Shown here in pieces: positions 28,598 through 38,400 of a DNA stretch of 64,000 bases. Every line of letters starts with the position of its first letter. Position 1 is the stretch's first letter. The notes below the pieces were generated by a model that was not told where the DNA came from, did no database searches, and was given only the letters and a program-made list of their open reading frames with translations. The stretch is from DASXVU01 sp963732855 (GTDB lineage Archaea; Thermoplasmatota; Thermoplasmata; Methanomassiliicoccales; UBA472). The stretch spans positions 186,001 through 250,000 of the forward strand of contig CAVTBB010000005.1 in the NCBI GenBank assembly GCA_963732855.1, read 5' to 3'. A program made the translations under genes and the position numbers.

Positions 28598-29233
28598 TTA
28601 TTTTCACTAGTCCGATCATACCAACTTGATCAAGAATGATCAGGTACTATATTTGGAGGATAATACTTAACCAATGCTTCGAAGCTTCCGATGGGATGGC
28701 GTTTTGAACATTATAATCTCTTGACCTTTCGAACACATCTTTCCAGAGATCACCGATGATTTCGAAATAATTGTTCTAGAAATGGATGATTTTCGCCAAA
28801 TTCCGCCACCAATATGGGATAAAATCCTTCCATTTTTCACCTTCCAACCATATAATCCTTACTTAATTAACAATAGTGAACTGTATTAGCCAGATAGTCG
28901 ATAGAGCTTATCAATGATTAGGTTAGAGCTTAAGATCCTATTCCTTGCGATTCAAGGTCCAAATCTATGCTCCCGCACTCCATGGGGTTGGAACTGGCGA
29001 AAATAAGGTTGATTACACCTATAACTAACTAGACTGGGCAATCTAGATTAGAGAGATTGAGATTTTGGTTTTCAAGAACTACCCCTGATTCAGCGCTTTA
29101 AGAACCAAACGATAGGTATTATTATAGCATTTAAGACGATTATTATGATTATTAGATCAGAAATCCCCATATCCACACCTTAGGTTACTCCCAATTTGCA
29201 TTATTGCTTGCATATTTTACACTCTCTGGTCCA
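28598..29233. other. AT-rich intergenic region, no gene seen
   Basis: About 635 bases between the kinase start and the ABC permease end. It is distinctly AT-rich and contains short TAATTA and TTATTAT runs. I found no open frame with protein-like composition, no tRNA shape and no clear repeat. Confidence 0.4.
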
Positions 29234-29968
29234 CTACTTCCATTTCGTCAGTATCTCCTCTCTCTGGAATGTTTCCCTGCTCAAATAAAACAAGACGATG
29301 TCAGCCACCAGGATTATCACCGAAATGATAACTAAAGTCGTGATGTCCAGCGATATCAATCTAATCTCGGAAAGAACATACACAGCTCCAAAGGGAAGAA
29401 CGATCAGGCCTCCTATCTGGCTGGCGGTTCTTACGTCGTTGACCCTGGCGGACACGAGCACGTTCAGTTCCACACTGAAAACGACAGTGAGCGGAGTTAA
29501 CACCAGTAGTATGAGGGTCACCGTCCAGTTAGGATAATAGAGATAGCCAAAGCTGCCATAGGTCAAAGCGTCAGTTAATGTCATGAAGATCGCGGCTCCG
29601 ATGTAGACCGCCAGAAGGGTGGGCAACGACGAGGCCAAACTCTTTCCCAGAAGTATCTCATCATCTGTAGCCGGCGTGGCCAAGAGCGGTTCCAGGCTCT
29701 TCTCGACCTTCTCGCCGACTATGCTATAGGAGGAGATGGCGGTCGGAATTATTGCCGCAATCACAATGAAGAAGAATGAAAAGGAATCGAGGACGGCTTC
29801 CACGATGGGAACGGGGACATCTGGTTTGTTCACAACGAACCATACTATTCCAGGCAGGCCAATGGAAATTATCGTGGGGAAGAGGATCACCGCATAGAAG
29901 ATGCTCTTCTTCCTCCGGAAAAGTCTTAGGTCCTTCCTAGCGATCGTCCACACCGTCTCAAGGTCCAT
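29234..29968 (-). CDS. ABC-2 type transporter permease
   Basis: A 244-residue integral membrane protein. It opens MDLETVWTIARKDLRLFRRK, the standard start of ABC-2 permeases, then a first membrane segment (IFYAVILFPTIISIGLPGIV) and five more at about residues 55-75, 105-125, 143-163, 180-200 and 212-232. The motif VGEKVEKSLEPLLATPATDDE after segment two is the cytoplasmic coupling loop of the family (EREKGTLEPLLATP type). It is four bases downstream of the ATPase gene, forming an exporter operon; NatB-like or drug/lipid export are the common roles. The permease is intact although its ATPase gene is frameshifted. Confidence 0.85.
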   Translation of the reverse strand: MDLETVWTIARKDLRLFRRKKSIFYAVILFPTIISIGLPGIVWFVVNKPDVPVPIVEAVLDSFSFFFIVIAAIIPTAISSYSIVGEKVEKSLEPLLATPATDDEILLGKSLASSLPTLLAVYIGAAIFMTLTDALTYGSFGYLYYPNWTVTLILLVLTPLTVVFSVELNVLVSARVNDVRTASQIGGLIVLPFGAVYVLSEIRLISLDITTLVIISVIILVADIVLFYLSRETFQREEILTKWK

Positions 29969-29972
29969 GTTC

Positions 29973-30903
29973 TCACTTCCTCACGAGCTTAAGATAAACG
30001 TCCTCAAGGCTGGAGCGCAGATCGTTGACGAATTGCACGCGACCGCCAGCAGCGATGATGGCCTCGACTATGCCTGGATCATCCTTTTCTGGGTCTTTAA
30101 CGTCGATGACCAGGCTGTTCCCGTCGATCGCCACCTTATCGAATCCGAGCTTCGTCACCGCTGTCACGATGGCCTCGTTTACCTGGACGAGCTTGACCGA
30201 TATTCGTCGTCCACGGAGGGACTCCATTAACGTTTCTGGTACGCCAACAGCCATCAGTTTCGTGTTTAGTATGCCGATCCGGTCGCAGATACGCTGTGCT
30301 TCGTCGAGATTGTGAGTGTTGAGGAAGATCGTCTTCTTCTCTTTCTTCAGTTCCAGGATGAAATCCCTGACCGTTTTCGATGCCTCGGGATCGAGGTTCG
30401 CGGTCGGTTCGTCCAGGAAAAGGACCTGCGGGTCATGGATCAGGGCGCGTGCTATGGCCAGTTTTTGCTTCATCCCTTTTGAGAACGTACCTGCGGTCTG
30501 GTCTTTCTTGTCCCACAGGTCCAGCAGCCTTAGGAACCGTTCGATTCCTTCCTTTCGTTGCGCTTCGGGCATTTTGTATAGACGAGCGTAAAAGTCCAGG
30601 TTCTCGTAGGCGCTCAGATCGTCGTAGAGGCCGGCGTTCTCCGGCAGCAGCCCGATCATCTTTCTTATCTTTGCCTGGTCGTTCTTATTTCCGATCTGGA
30701 TATTCACCGATCCTAGCCTCACCGCTGGTCTTCGAGATGAGGCAGGTGAGCATTCTGACGGTTGTGGTCTTTCCCGCTCCGTTCGGCCCGAGGAAACCGA
30801 AGACCTCGCCGTCATTCACGTGAAGGGTCAGGGCCTCAACTGCGGTCTTGTCACCGAACTTCCTTGTGAGGTCCACAGTATCGATCATATTGCGCTCCCC
30901 CAC
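29973..30903 (-). pseudogene. ABC transporter ATPase, frameshifted after Walker A
   Basis: A roughly 310-residue ABC ATPase in two frames. The first 72 codons (from 30903, or ATG 30888) contain TRKFGDKTAVEALTLHV and Walker A GFLGPNGAGKTTT, then fall out of frame near 30715 at SKTSGEA. The rest, in another frame from LGSVNIQIGNKND, has Q-loop GLLPENAGLYDDLSAYENL, the signature FSKGMKQKLAIARALI, Walker B VLFLDEPTANLD, the H-loop THNLDEA and a C-terminal domain ending SLEDVYLKLVRK. The order and length match NatA/CcmA-type exporters. With the shift, Walker A and the signature are on separate products, so no working ATPase is expected unless the shift is suppressed or is a sequence error. Confidence 0.85.
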
Positions 30904-31329
30904 ATGAAGTACCTCTCCCCGGCTTTAATGATTTGTAAGATCTGGACTGCAACGCTGCGAAGCACCCATCATTCCAGCTTCCGAGCGGTTGCGATTGCCC
31001 TGATAGGGGTATTTCTGACCAATGCCATTCAATTTCGTTATCATTAATCTCCTCAGGTCCACTTGTTTGTTTCTTGAGGTTGGTGATCTGTTAATTTGGA
31101 TGATTCAGAGTTCAAATCCTAGACCTCGCGATCCTGTCAATGAAGCCCATGATGTTTTGCAAGAACCAAATAGAAAAATAGATTTTGCATTGAATCTGTT
31201 CATCATTAATTAGGACACTATCCGCGGTCTTCTTGCTTTTGTGCGTCGTTGTCTTGTAGCTTGACCGATTGCACGGTCGATCTGGCTTCACCAGCTCTTC
31301 GAATAGACTGTCTTAATTGGAGAAGCGAT
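30904..31329. other. Intergenic region left of the Fic-gene repeats
   Basis: About 425 bases of AT-rich DNA between the divergent ABC operon and the Fic repeats. Near 31094-31100 and 31160-31200 there are short protein-like stretches but no supported gene. Confidence 0.35.
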
Positions 31330-31504
31330 CGTGATTGTTTGCCATGTGTTAATTTGTGCTAATTCATGCTAGATTAGCATTTAAGGTGAAAGGAAAACCG
31401 ACAGAAAACGGGGAGAACTTGACTCTACGTTCGATCTGAACTCTCACCTAACAAACGTGATCGTTTACCATTTTAATTTGTGCTAATTTGTGCTAAATTA
31501 GCAT
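31330..31504. repeat. Two 50-base direct repeats upstream of the Fic gene
   Basis: Copies at about 31330-31380 and 31456-31504. Shared parts are CGTGAT, GTTT, CCAT, TTAATTTGTGCTAATT and TGCTAnATTAGCAT; the last is a near-perfect palindrome (TGCTAA and TTAGCA in copy two). GTGCTAA is repeated within each copy. The second copy overlaps the promoter of the Fic gene, whose start lies 47 bases beyond, so the pair looks like a two-site operator. Confidence 0.6.
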
Positions 31505-31550
31505 ATAGATTATATGCCAGTACTCATATTGAAGCTGAAGACGTGACCAA

Positions 31551-32873
31551 ATGAAGATGCCTGAAAAACCGAGACCTTTCACGGAACTGTTCGAGAAAGC
31601 GATCAAGGTCGATCTTGTTATTGAACAAAAAGACATGCAATTGGTCAAACAATACAACGAAGAGTACATTCATTGGGACGAGCTAAGACGGAAAGATCTC
31701 AATCTGGATCCGGAAACGATTTGGGCTTTTATGAAGCTGTCGAGGATCAGCACATCGAAGCCCGTTGCCATCTCAGACATCTCATTGACATATAATATTA
31801 CGAACCGAGCACAGCGCATTATACATTTATTGGACACTGGGGCTTCAGGACTGTTGGTCCTCAATGAACAATTGAAGACCCCGGAAATGGAAAGATATGT
31901 CATAAGTTCCCTTATGGAAGAGGCCATAGCTTCCAGTCAACTGGAGGGAGCGGTCACAACAACTAAGATGGCCAAACGAATGCTTCGTGAGAATAGGAAG
32001 CCCAGAACAAATTCAGAACAAATGATCGTAAACGATTACGTGACGATGAACAGGATGAAAGAGCTCAGGGACCAACCCCTATCTGTTGCATCTATCCTAG
32101 AACTTCACAAGATTTTAACTCATAAAACTCTGGAAGACCCAGAGTTTGAAGGTCGCTTTAGGATTGATAATGAAACCATGGTTGGTGATCCACTCGAATC
32201 CGACAAAATTTACCATCGCCCACCATCTTTCGACCAGATTCAAATCTATATGGAAACGCTCTGCGAGTTCGCGAACAGTGACCCCGGAGAAAATTTCCAA
32301 CATCCTCTGGTCAAAGCGATAATCATTCATTTCCTGATCGGTTTTATCCATCCATTTATTGATGGAAATGGAAGATTGGCTCGGGCATTGATGTACTGGT
32401 ATGCGTTGAAGAATAACTATTGGATCTTTGAGTACATGGCGATCTCAAAGGTGATCAAAGAGAGCAGGGGAAGATATGGAATGTCGTATCTTTACGCGGA
32501 AACGGACGACAACGACATAACATATTTTGTCAATTACAACCTAATATCGATGGAAAAGGCTCTAGAAAATACCAGAAAGTACATACGAAGAAAGCAAGTA
32601 GAACAGAAGGACGCGATCGGTTTGGTAAAGACCCACCCTGAGCTGAACTTCCGGCAAGCAGAGATATTGAAGGACTTCTTAAAGCGAAAAGGTGACCCGA
32701 TCTCCACCGCCGAGATCGCCTCGAAATTCAATGTGGTACGCCAAACCGCAAAAACAGACCTGGTATTACTAGAGAGCCTCGGTTTGATTGAAAAACAAAG
32801 AATTGGAAGAACAACATATTTCGTATGTTCCGGAAATTCCAATAATAATGAAAAAACAGGGTACCGGAAATAA
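31551..32873 (+). CDS. Fic-family AMPylase-like protein with C-terminal winged helix
   Basis: A 440-residue Fic/DOC protein. Residues about 127-133 are SSQLEGA, the (S/T)xxxE(G/N) inhibitory motif of class II Fic proteins, whose glutamate blocks ATP. The catalytic loop HPFIDGNGRLAR is at about residue 266, with every canonical residue present (H, F, D, G, N, G, R), so it should transfer AMP from ATP to a target hydroxyl. The C-terminal 60 residues form a winged helix (ISTAEIASKFNVVRQTAKTD then LESLGLIEKQRIGRTTYF). The N-terminal part has the usual Fic_N features. Direct repeats just upstream suggest self-regulation through the winged helix. The DNA is AT-rich compared with most neighbours. 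Confidence 0.9.
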   Translation: MKMPEKPRPFTELFEKAIKVDLVIEQKDMQLVKQYNEEYIHWDELRRKDLNLDPETIWAFMKLSRISTSKPVAISDISLTYNITNRAQRIIHLLDTGASGLLVLNEQLKTPEMERYVISSLMEEAIASSQLEGAVTTTKMAKRMLRENRKPRTNSEQMIVNDYVTMNRMKELRDQPLSVASILELHKILTHKTLEDPEFEGRFRIDNETMVGDPLESDKIYHRPPSFDQIQIYMETLCEFANSDPGENFQHPLVKAIIIHFLIGFIHPFIDGNGRLARALMYWYALKNNYWIFEYMAISKVIKESRGRYGMSYLYAETDDNDITYFVNYNLISMEKALENTRKYIRRKQVEQKDAIGLVKTHPELNFRQAEILKDFLKRKGDPISTAEIASKFNVVRQTAKTDLVLLESLGLIEKQRIGRTTYFVCSGNSNNNEKTGYRK

Positions 32874-33223
32874 GTGAGAATGGTAGTTTCCTCCTGGGTA
32901 CGACTGCCGTCGAAATGGCATTTCTAGGACTATCTAGTCATTTTCGTGTAAATGTGTCATTTTAGGTCAGGTATGCTGGACCTCTTGAGAAGATCACTAC
33001 CGTCATCTGGAAATCAATTTAACGGGTTTCCTCCGATTGCCATCTGGTAACCCCTTTTCCCGAGATTTGTGGAAACAAATTGGAGGGGATGGAAATTGGC
33101 GCCCATTCATCACCAAATAATAAGGCCATTCCAGTTTTCAACGGACAACAGTTATATGCCCGAACCTGCGAGGTAATCGAATCAGGGACGATGTGACGAG
33201 GATCATTGCCCCAGGTTGATCTA
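32874..33223. other. Intergenic region, no gene seen
   Basis: About 350 bases between the Fic gene and the hemerythrin-like gene. No supported gene, RNA or repeat; it must carry the promoter of the downstream gene. Confidence 0.35.
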
Positions 33224-33682
33224 ATGACAATAGCAGATTCCATCAAAAAGGACCACGATGATTTCAGGGCCATGATCTCGAAAGTGCAAAAGACCACCAT
33301 AGACGACCGCGAGGTGAGGCTGAAAACCTTCTCTACGTTCCGTAGAACGGTCTTTGCGCATTTCATTGCAGAGGAAATTACTTTTTTAAAGGATATGTTA
33401 AAGGTGACAGAGCTGAGACCTTTGGTGTTGGAACTCATCGAAGAACACCGGGTGATCAGGGATCAAATTGACGTTCTCGACGGAACAAGTTTCGACGATG
33501 AGATTTGGCTGCCGAGGCTGGCCTCGATATCCGAGATCTTCGCCTTACACCTAGACAAGGAGGAGAGCATCGTCACATCCGTTTCACCCAAGTACTTTTC
33601 CGAAGCTCAGATCGAAGCACTGGGACAGGTCTTCATCAGTTCAGAGGCCGAGGAGATAAGTAAGATGATGATCGAGGGTTAG
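33224..33682 (+). CDS. Hemerythrin-like (HHE) domain protein
   Basis: From ATG 33224 (MTIADSIKKDHDDFRAM) a 152-residue four-helix protein; a TTG six codons earlier is possible but less likely. Candidate di-iron ligands are spread as in HHE proteins: KKDHDDFR, FAHFIAEEITF, IEEHRVIRDQI and FALHLDKEESIV, each giving histidine and a nearby acid. Such proteins bind oxygen, nitric oxide or iron and often serve in redox or metal sensing. It stands alone, with no operon partner. The stop is TAG. Confidence 0.82.
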   Translation: MTIADSIKKDHDDFRAMISKVQKTTIDDREVRLKTFSTFRRTVFAHFIAEEITFLKDMLKVTELRPLVLELIEEHRVIRDQIDVLDGTSFDDEIWLPRLASISEIFALHLDKEESIVTSVSPKYFSEAQIEALGQVFISSEAEEISKMMIEG

Positions 33683-33983
33683 CGGAGATGAGGGAAAGGG
33701 ACTTGAAAGAATGAAGAGAACAAATGAAACCCCTTTTTTATCTTCTGCTCCAAGACCTATGTTCGTGTGACCAAGTTGGGGCCATGTCGGTCGCAGCACA
33801 TGAGGAAGGCGGACGGGCGGATACCCAAGGGGACATGGCGGGGCACCATCGCAGCCCGAGCGACCCGGGCATAACGGGACAAGTAAAGGATTCCGATGTT
33901 CAATTCTGATATGGGTCGACGAACTCCTAGGAGGAGGCCCGCACACGGGGATGCCCTTGCCAATAATTTTCCTTACCTGTGGA

Positions 33984-34490
33984 GGACGGAAAATTCCTGG
34001 CCTACAAATGCAAGAACCACATGTGGGAGGTGGTCGCCCCGATCTTTGTCGGTGGAAAGCACATGGGCAACCTTTTCATCGGACTATTCTTCTTTGACGA
34101 CGAGCCCATCGATTTCGATCTGTTCATCCGGTAGGCCGAGAGGCCATCCAAGAGCAGCTGGAGTTCGTTAAGAAATACCAGGACATCGGCGTCAAGGCTC
34201 CGGCGTGGCAGAATCTGAACGAATGCGTTCAAAAAGCAAGGAAGATGCTGACGCTGAAGGACATGGAACTTCAGGAGAGGGACCTGAATGTCTGGATCTT
34301 GGCGGACCCGATGTTCCCGAAGGTGGTCTACAACCTGATCGAGAACGCCCTCAGGCATTCTGGAAGGGCGAAGCAGATGACCGTTTCCATTAAGGGAACA
34401 GGGGACATGCTCAAGATCTTTTTCGAGGACGACGGATCCGGGATCATGCCGGAGGACAAGGTCCATCTCTTCGAACAGGAAACTCATCAC
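33984..34490 (+). pseudogene. Remnant of a PocR/PAS histidine kinase, internally deleted
   Basis: The DNA is a close copy of parts of the intact kinase at 53040-54794. Bases 33984-34137 match its PocR-domain region (CKNHMWEVVAPIFVGGKHMG as protein), then the match jumps across about 820 missing bases to the region before the ATPase (EQLEFVKKYQDIGVKAPAW; NLIENALRHSG; DDGSGIMPEDK) and stops at about 34482. A TAG replaces a CAG at 34133. It ends where the VOC gene begins, with its 3' part lost. It cannot produce a kinase. Confidence 0.88.
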
Positions 34491-34494
34491 GGGT

Positions 34495-34890
34495 TTAGGG
34501 TTTCAGTTCAGTGATCTGAATCAGGTTGCCGCAGGTGTCATCCAATATCGCTATGGTGGATGGTGTTCCCGGCAGCTTTGTGGGCTCCAAGGTGAACCTC
34601 ACGCCCAGATTGGTCAATCGTTCGAACTCTTTCTGGATGTCATCGACAAAGAACATGGTTGCGGGGATGCTTTGCTTGAAGATGCCTCCCTGGTATGCCT
34701 TGGCGACCGGGTTCTCGTTCGGCTCCAGAACCAACTCGACACCGTCCTGGTCTTCCGGCGATACTACGGTCAACCACCTGTAATTGTTTGCTTTTACATC
34801 CGCCTTCTTCAGGAAACCAAGGACCTCGGTGTAATATTTGAGCGCCTTTTCCTGGTCATCGACAAATAGGCTGGCAAGCTTGATCTTCAT
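34495..34890 (-). CDS. VOC/glyoxalase-fold family protein
   Basis: A 131-residue protein of the vicinal-oxygen-chelate fold with two beta-alpha-beta-beta-beta units: MKIKLASLFVDDQEKALKYY and TEVLGFLKKAD in the first, ATMFFVDDIQKEFERLTNLG and CGNLIQITEL in the second. Typical metal-ligand positions (histidine or glutamate) are only partly met (VELVLEP), so activity may be binding rather than lyase or dioxygenase. It lies in reverse orientation between two remnants, the kinase and the zinc-ribbon gene, and it is itself intact, suggesting insertion or rearrangement around it. Confidence 0.85.
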   Translation of the reverse strand: MKIKLASLFVDDQEKALKYYTEVLGFLKKADVKANNYRWLTVVSPEDQDGVELVLEPNENPVAKAYQGGIFKQSIPATMFFVDDIQKEFERLTNLGVRFTLEPTKLPGTPSTIAILDDTCGNLIQITELKP

Positions 34891-35030
34891 ACGATCGCTA
34901 TCACGATTGGGGACCCGAACTTAATATATCTTGTTTTAGGCCATGCTAACACGAGTGAGGGACATTTTAACGATCCGTATCCTACCCGGCCACTCCATCG
35001 AGGTAACACCAGGGCACAGGGTAAGGGCAA

Positions 35031-35325
35031 CTTGGGCAGATCTCCAGCCAGATGAACGTTTACTATTCCGGTTACACTAAGAGGTTCCTGAGCATGACCC
35101 TGAAGGCGATCCTGTCAGAGACCCCCGGGAAACCTCGAATTGAACAACGGATCGAAATCGGAGATCAGACTGAGGTTGAGCGGTACAAGCCAGGAAGAGG
35201 ATTCCGTGAGTTACGGCATGAACATCTTATTCAACGGGGCGAAGCACGAGTTCAGGACGGACGAGAACAGCAGTTACCTGAACCTCTTGAGAAGCGTCTA
35301 CGGGGTCGGGGTCGGGACACGCTGA
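35031..35325 (+). pseudogene. Remnant of a zinc-ribbon protein gene
   Basis: This matches the 3' half of the intact gene at 60979-61650. One frame gives SGYTKRFLSMTLKAILSETPG (intact copy SGYTSRFLSMSPSSILAETPG); after a one-base shift near 35133 another frame gives NNGSKSEIRLRLSG and SYLNLLRSVYG (intact copy SNGSISEIRLTIS and DYTNLLKSVFG). The zinc-ribbon N-terminus is missing. Its position after the kinase remnant repeats the gene order at 60.7-61.7 kb. Confidence 0.8.
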
Positions 35326-35445
35326 CCAGGGCCCCTGATGAATGCCCTCCATTAATTTTTAACGTTCGTGATAATTATATATGAGCCGCTTATGGTGCTT
35401 GTAATGCCGTCACGAAAGAATATCGACAAGAAAAGAAATGAAAGT

Positions 35446-35461
35446 GAGGCTCGTTAGCCTC
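35446..35461 (-). terminator. Hairpin terminator of the giant surface-protein gene
   Basis: GAGGCT-CGTT-AGCCTC is a perfect six-base-pair stem with a four-base loop, 22 bases past the stop codon of the leftward gene. On that strand it is followed by a T-rich run (CATTTCTTTTC). Confidence 0.5.
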
Positions 35462-35483
35462 GTTGCTGTCGCTGTCCCCATCG

Positions 35484-38400
35484 TCACTCTTTCTTCTTCC
35501 TGCGCCAGACGAACAGGATCAGGACAAAGAGCAAAGCGACGATCCCCACAATGACGGCAATGACCAGCATGCCGCTGTCATTGCTCGTGGTCCCGGTGGT
35601 GGTCGACACCGACACTGAGCCCAGTGCCGTCGTCTCACCGGCGACGGAGGAGACGCTCTGGGTGACGGTCTCGTAACCGGTCTTGCCGACCGTCAGGTCG
35701 TACGAGCCAGCCGACACGTTCGAGAACGAGAACGCTCCGTTCGCGTCGGTCGTGGTGGTCATGCCGTTGCTCAGCGTCACCGTGGCGTCGGCGATAACCT
35801 GCCCGGCGGCGTCCTTGATCACGCCGCTGATGAGACCGTAGCCCTTCACCGTGGTGAAGGATTCCGTGCTCGTCATGGGGTTGCCAGCGAGGTCGTGGCC
35901 GCTCACGGTGACGTTGTATGATGTGCCATACGTGAGCGCCGATGACGGCGTGAAGGTGGCGGTGCTGCCGCTCCATGTCAACGTCCCGTTCACGCCGGCG
36001 ATCGTAATCGTCGTGGAGGTCTGGTTCATGGCCTCGGAGAACTCGATCACGATGGACGCGGTCCGCGAGACGTTGTCGCCGGCCGGTGTCGCTGATGTTA
36101 TCGACGGGGTGACCGAGTCGACGACGAACGTCACCGAATCGTTGGCGGAGTTACCAGTGTTGTCGTAGACCACTACCGATACCGTGTGCAAACCGGATGC
36201 CAGGCCGGTGAACGCTTGGCTGTGCGTGGCGGTCGACAGGACGAGACCGTCGCCGCCGTCAAAGGAGACGACATAGCGGGCCAGACCGGAGAGCGGATCC
36301 GCTCCCTGCCAGGAAACGGTAACCGACGATCCGGTTTGCTGTCCCCCGGCCGGCGATGTGATCGCCACGATCGGTCCGGTCAGGTCCACGATGACATTGA
36401 CGGTGGCATGGGCGGAGTTTCCGGCGAGGTCATAGACGTAGACATCGATCTCGTCGTTCCCCTCCGGGAGCGACAGCACGTGCCATGTCGTTCCCGCCGC
36501 TAAAGTAGCCACCTTGCCGCCGTTGACGAATATCTCGTAGCGATCGACGCCGCTGCTGTCGGTGCTGCTCCATGCCAGGGCCATCGAGCCGGTGTTGTTG
36601 TACGCGTGGTTGGTAGGAGAGTTGATGTGCACCGTCGGCGCGGTTATGTCCCGGTAGATCGTCACGACGATGGTGTTCGAATTGCCAGCGCTGTCGTTGA
36701 CGGTGACGTGATAATGGTTCACTCCCTGCTCCAGGTACAGCAATGCGAAGTACCCCGAGGAGTTCTCGCCGGACATGCCGTAGATGGCATAGCCCTCCAT
36801 GAACACGCCGTTCGAGTACAGGCTCACGTTACCGGTCGTCATCGGGTTGGTGTCGCTCATCGAGACGTGCACCTCGACCGCGTTGTCGTTCGTGTAGATC
36901 GGCGATGCCGGGGCGCAGGTGATCACCGGCGCCACCGTGTCGACGATGAACGACTCGCTGGTCTCGTTGATGTTGCCGGCGAGGTCTATCGCCTTGATGT
37001 TGATGGTGTGTGGGCCATCGGCCAGGTCGGTGAACGTGTAGCTTGGCGTGCCAGACCCGACCGTCGACTCGACGCCGTCGTCGATGCTGACCTTGAATCC
37101 CGCTATGCCCGAAAGATCGAAGGCGCTCAGTCCGACCAAGATCGAGCCGGTGTTGTTGTACGAACCGACCGGCCATGAGATCGACAGTGTCGGTTTGACC
37201 GTGTCGACGATGAAGGTGACCGAAGCTTCCTTGTGGTTACCGGCGGCATCATAGGCGACCACCGAGACCGTGTGGCTACCGTTGGCCATCTGGTTCATAA
37301 CGAGGCTCTGGACATCCGAAGGAAGGGTCAGGATATGGCCGCTGTCGAGGCTGACCTCGTGGTACGCTATTCCCGACAGTTCATCGTTCGAGGTCCACTG
37401 TAGCGTCATGCTGCCGTTGTTGTAGGAATCAGGCAGGGGAGAGTCGATCGAGACGGTCGGGTCGACCGTATCGACGACGAAGGTCACGGATGCCTCATGG
37501 TGGTTTCCGGAGTTGTCATAGGCGACCACCTTTACCGTGTGGCTGCCATCGGCCAGTTCAGACCTTTGTAAGCTCATGACGTCCGCAGGAAGGGTGAGGA
37601 TAGTGCCGCTGTCCAGTATGAATTCGAAGTACGCTATTCCTGACAGGTCATAGGCGGCGGTCCACTGGACGGTGACGATTCCGGTGTTGTTATACGAACC
37701 GGTCTGCGGAGACACGATCGAGACGGTCGGGTCGACGTTTTCGTAGATGACAGTGATGCTCTTCATCTCCGAGTTGCCGACGCTATCGTTGAACATGAAC
37801 GTCCACACGTTCGTGCCGACGGTCGGCAGCAATGGCATGGACGACAAGTACCACGTTCCGCTCACGGAAAGGACCGTGTTGCCCATCAGGACACCATCTA
37901 GATGATAGCTGACGTTTGCGCTAGACAGGGTGATGGACGGCAGGCGGCTCGAGGCCGAGATGTCAAGGGTGACAGTCTCGGCGGTGGTGTCGTTAACGTA
38001 TTGTGCGGATGCGGTGACGTGGACGGTGATGTAGATGTCTGGTATGACGGAAACGGACGCGCTCCTGTCACCAAGACCGGCAGTGTTATGGGCGGCTACG
38101 GAGAACTCGCAACCGATACCGGTCGTCAGGCCGGAGATGACGATGGATGTGCCAGTGGCATGAGCGACATCGGACCAGGAACCGGCGAGCCACTGATAGA
38201 CGACGTAGTAGTCGATGCTCGCCCCGCCGTTATCGGCCGGTGCGGTCCAGGATAGCGTGATGTTGTCGATGCCAGGTATCGGGGTCAGTCCGGTCGCTGC
38301 GCCCGCCATCGTATACGGTGTGGCGGTGACCGCGTCGGTCTCCTGACCGTACCCGCCCAGATTGTGCGCCATTACCGTGAATGAGTATTCCTGTCCGTTG

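Noticed and set aside
31330..31504. Direct repeats upstream of the Fic gene as a CRISPR array
   Set aside because: Only two copies, 124 bases apart start to start, with no series of unique spacers and no cas genes nearby.
33750..33850. Similarity of about 30 bases near 33794 to the HTH_10 helix region at about 45140
   Set aside because: A short match around CACATGAGGAAGGC and GGGCGGATAC without surrounding coding trace; too little to call a remnant.
34131..34136. In-frame TAG codons in kinase remnants (34133 and 60864) as possible pyrrolysine
   Set aside because: TAG serves as an ordinary terminator for several intact genes here (hemerythrin-like, zinc-ribbon, PocR/PAS kinase), and both remnants have other deletions. 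Decay is the simpler explanation.
35052..35384. Open frame of 110 codons as an intact gene
   Set aside because: Only its first 25 codons match the zinc-ribbon protein; the remaining match is in another frame, so this is a shifted remnant.
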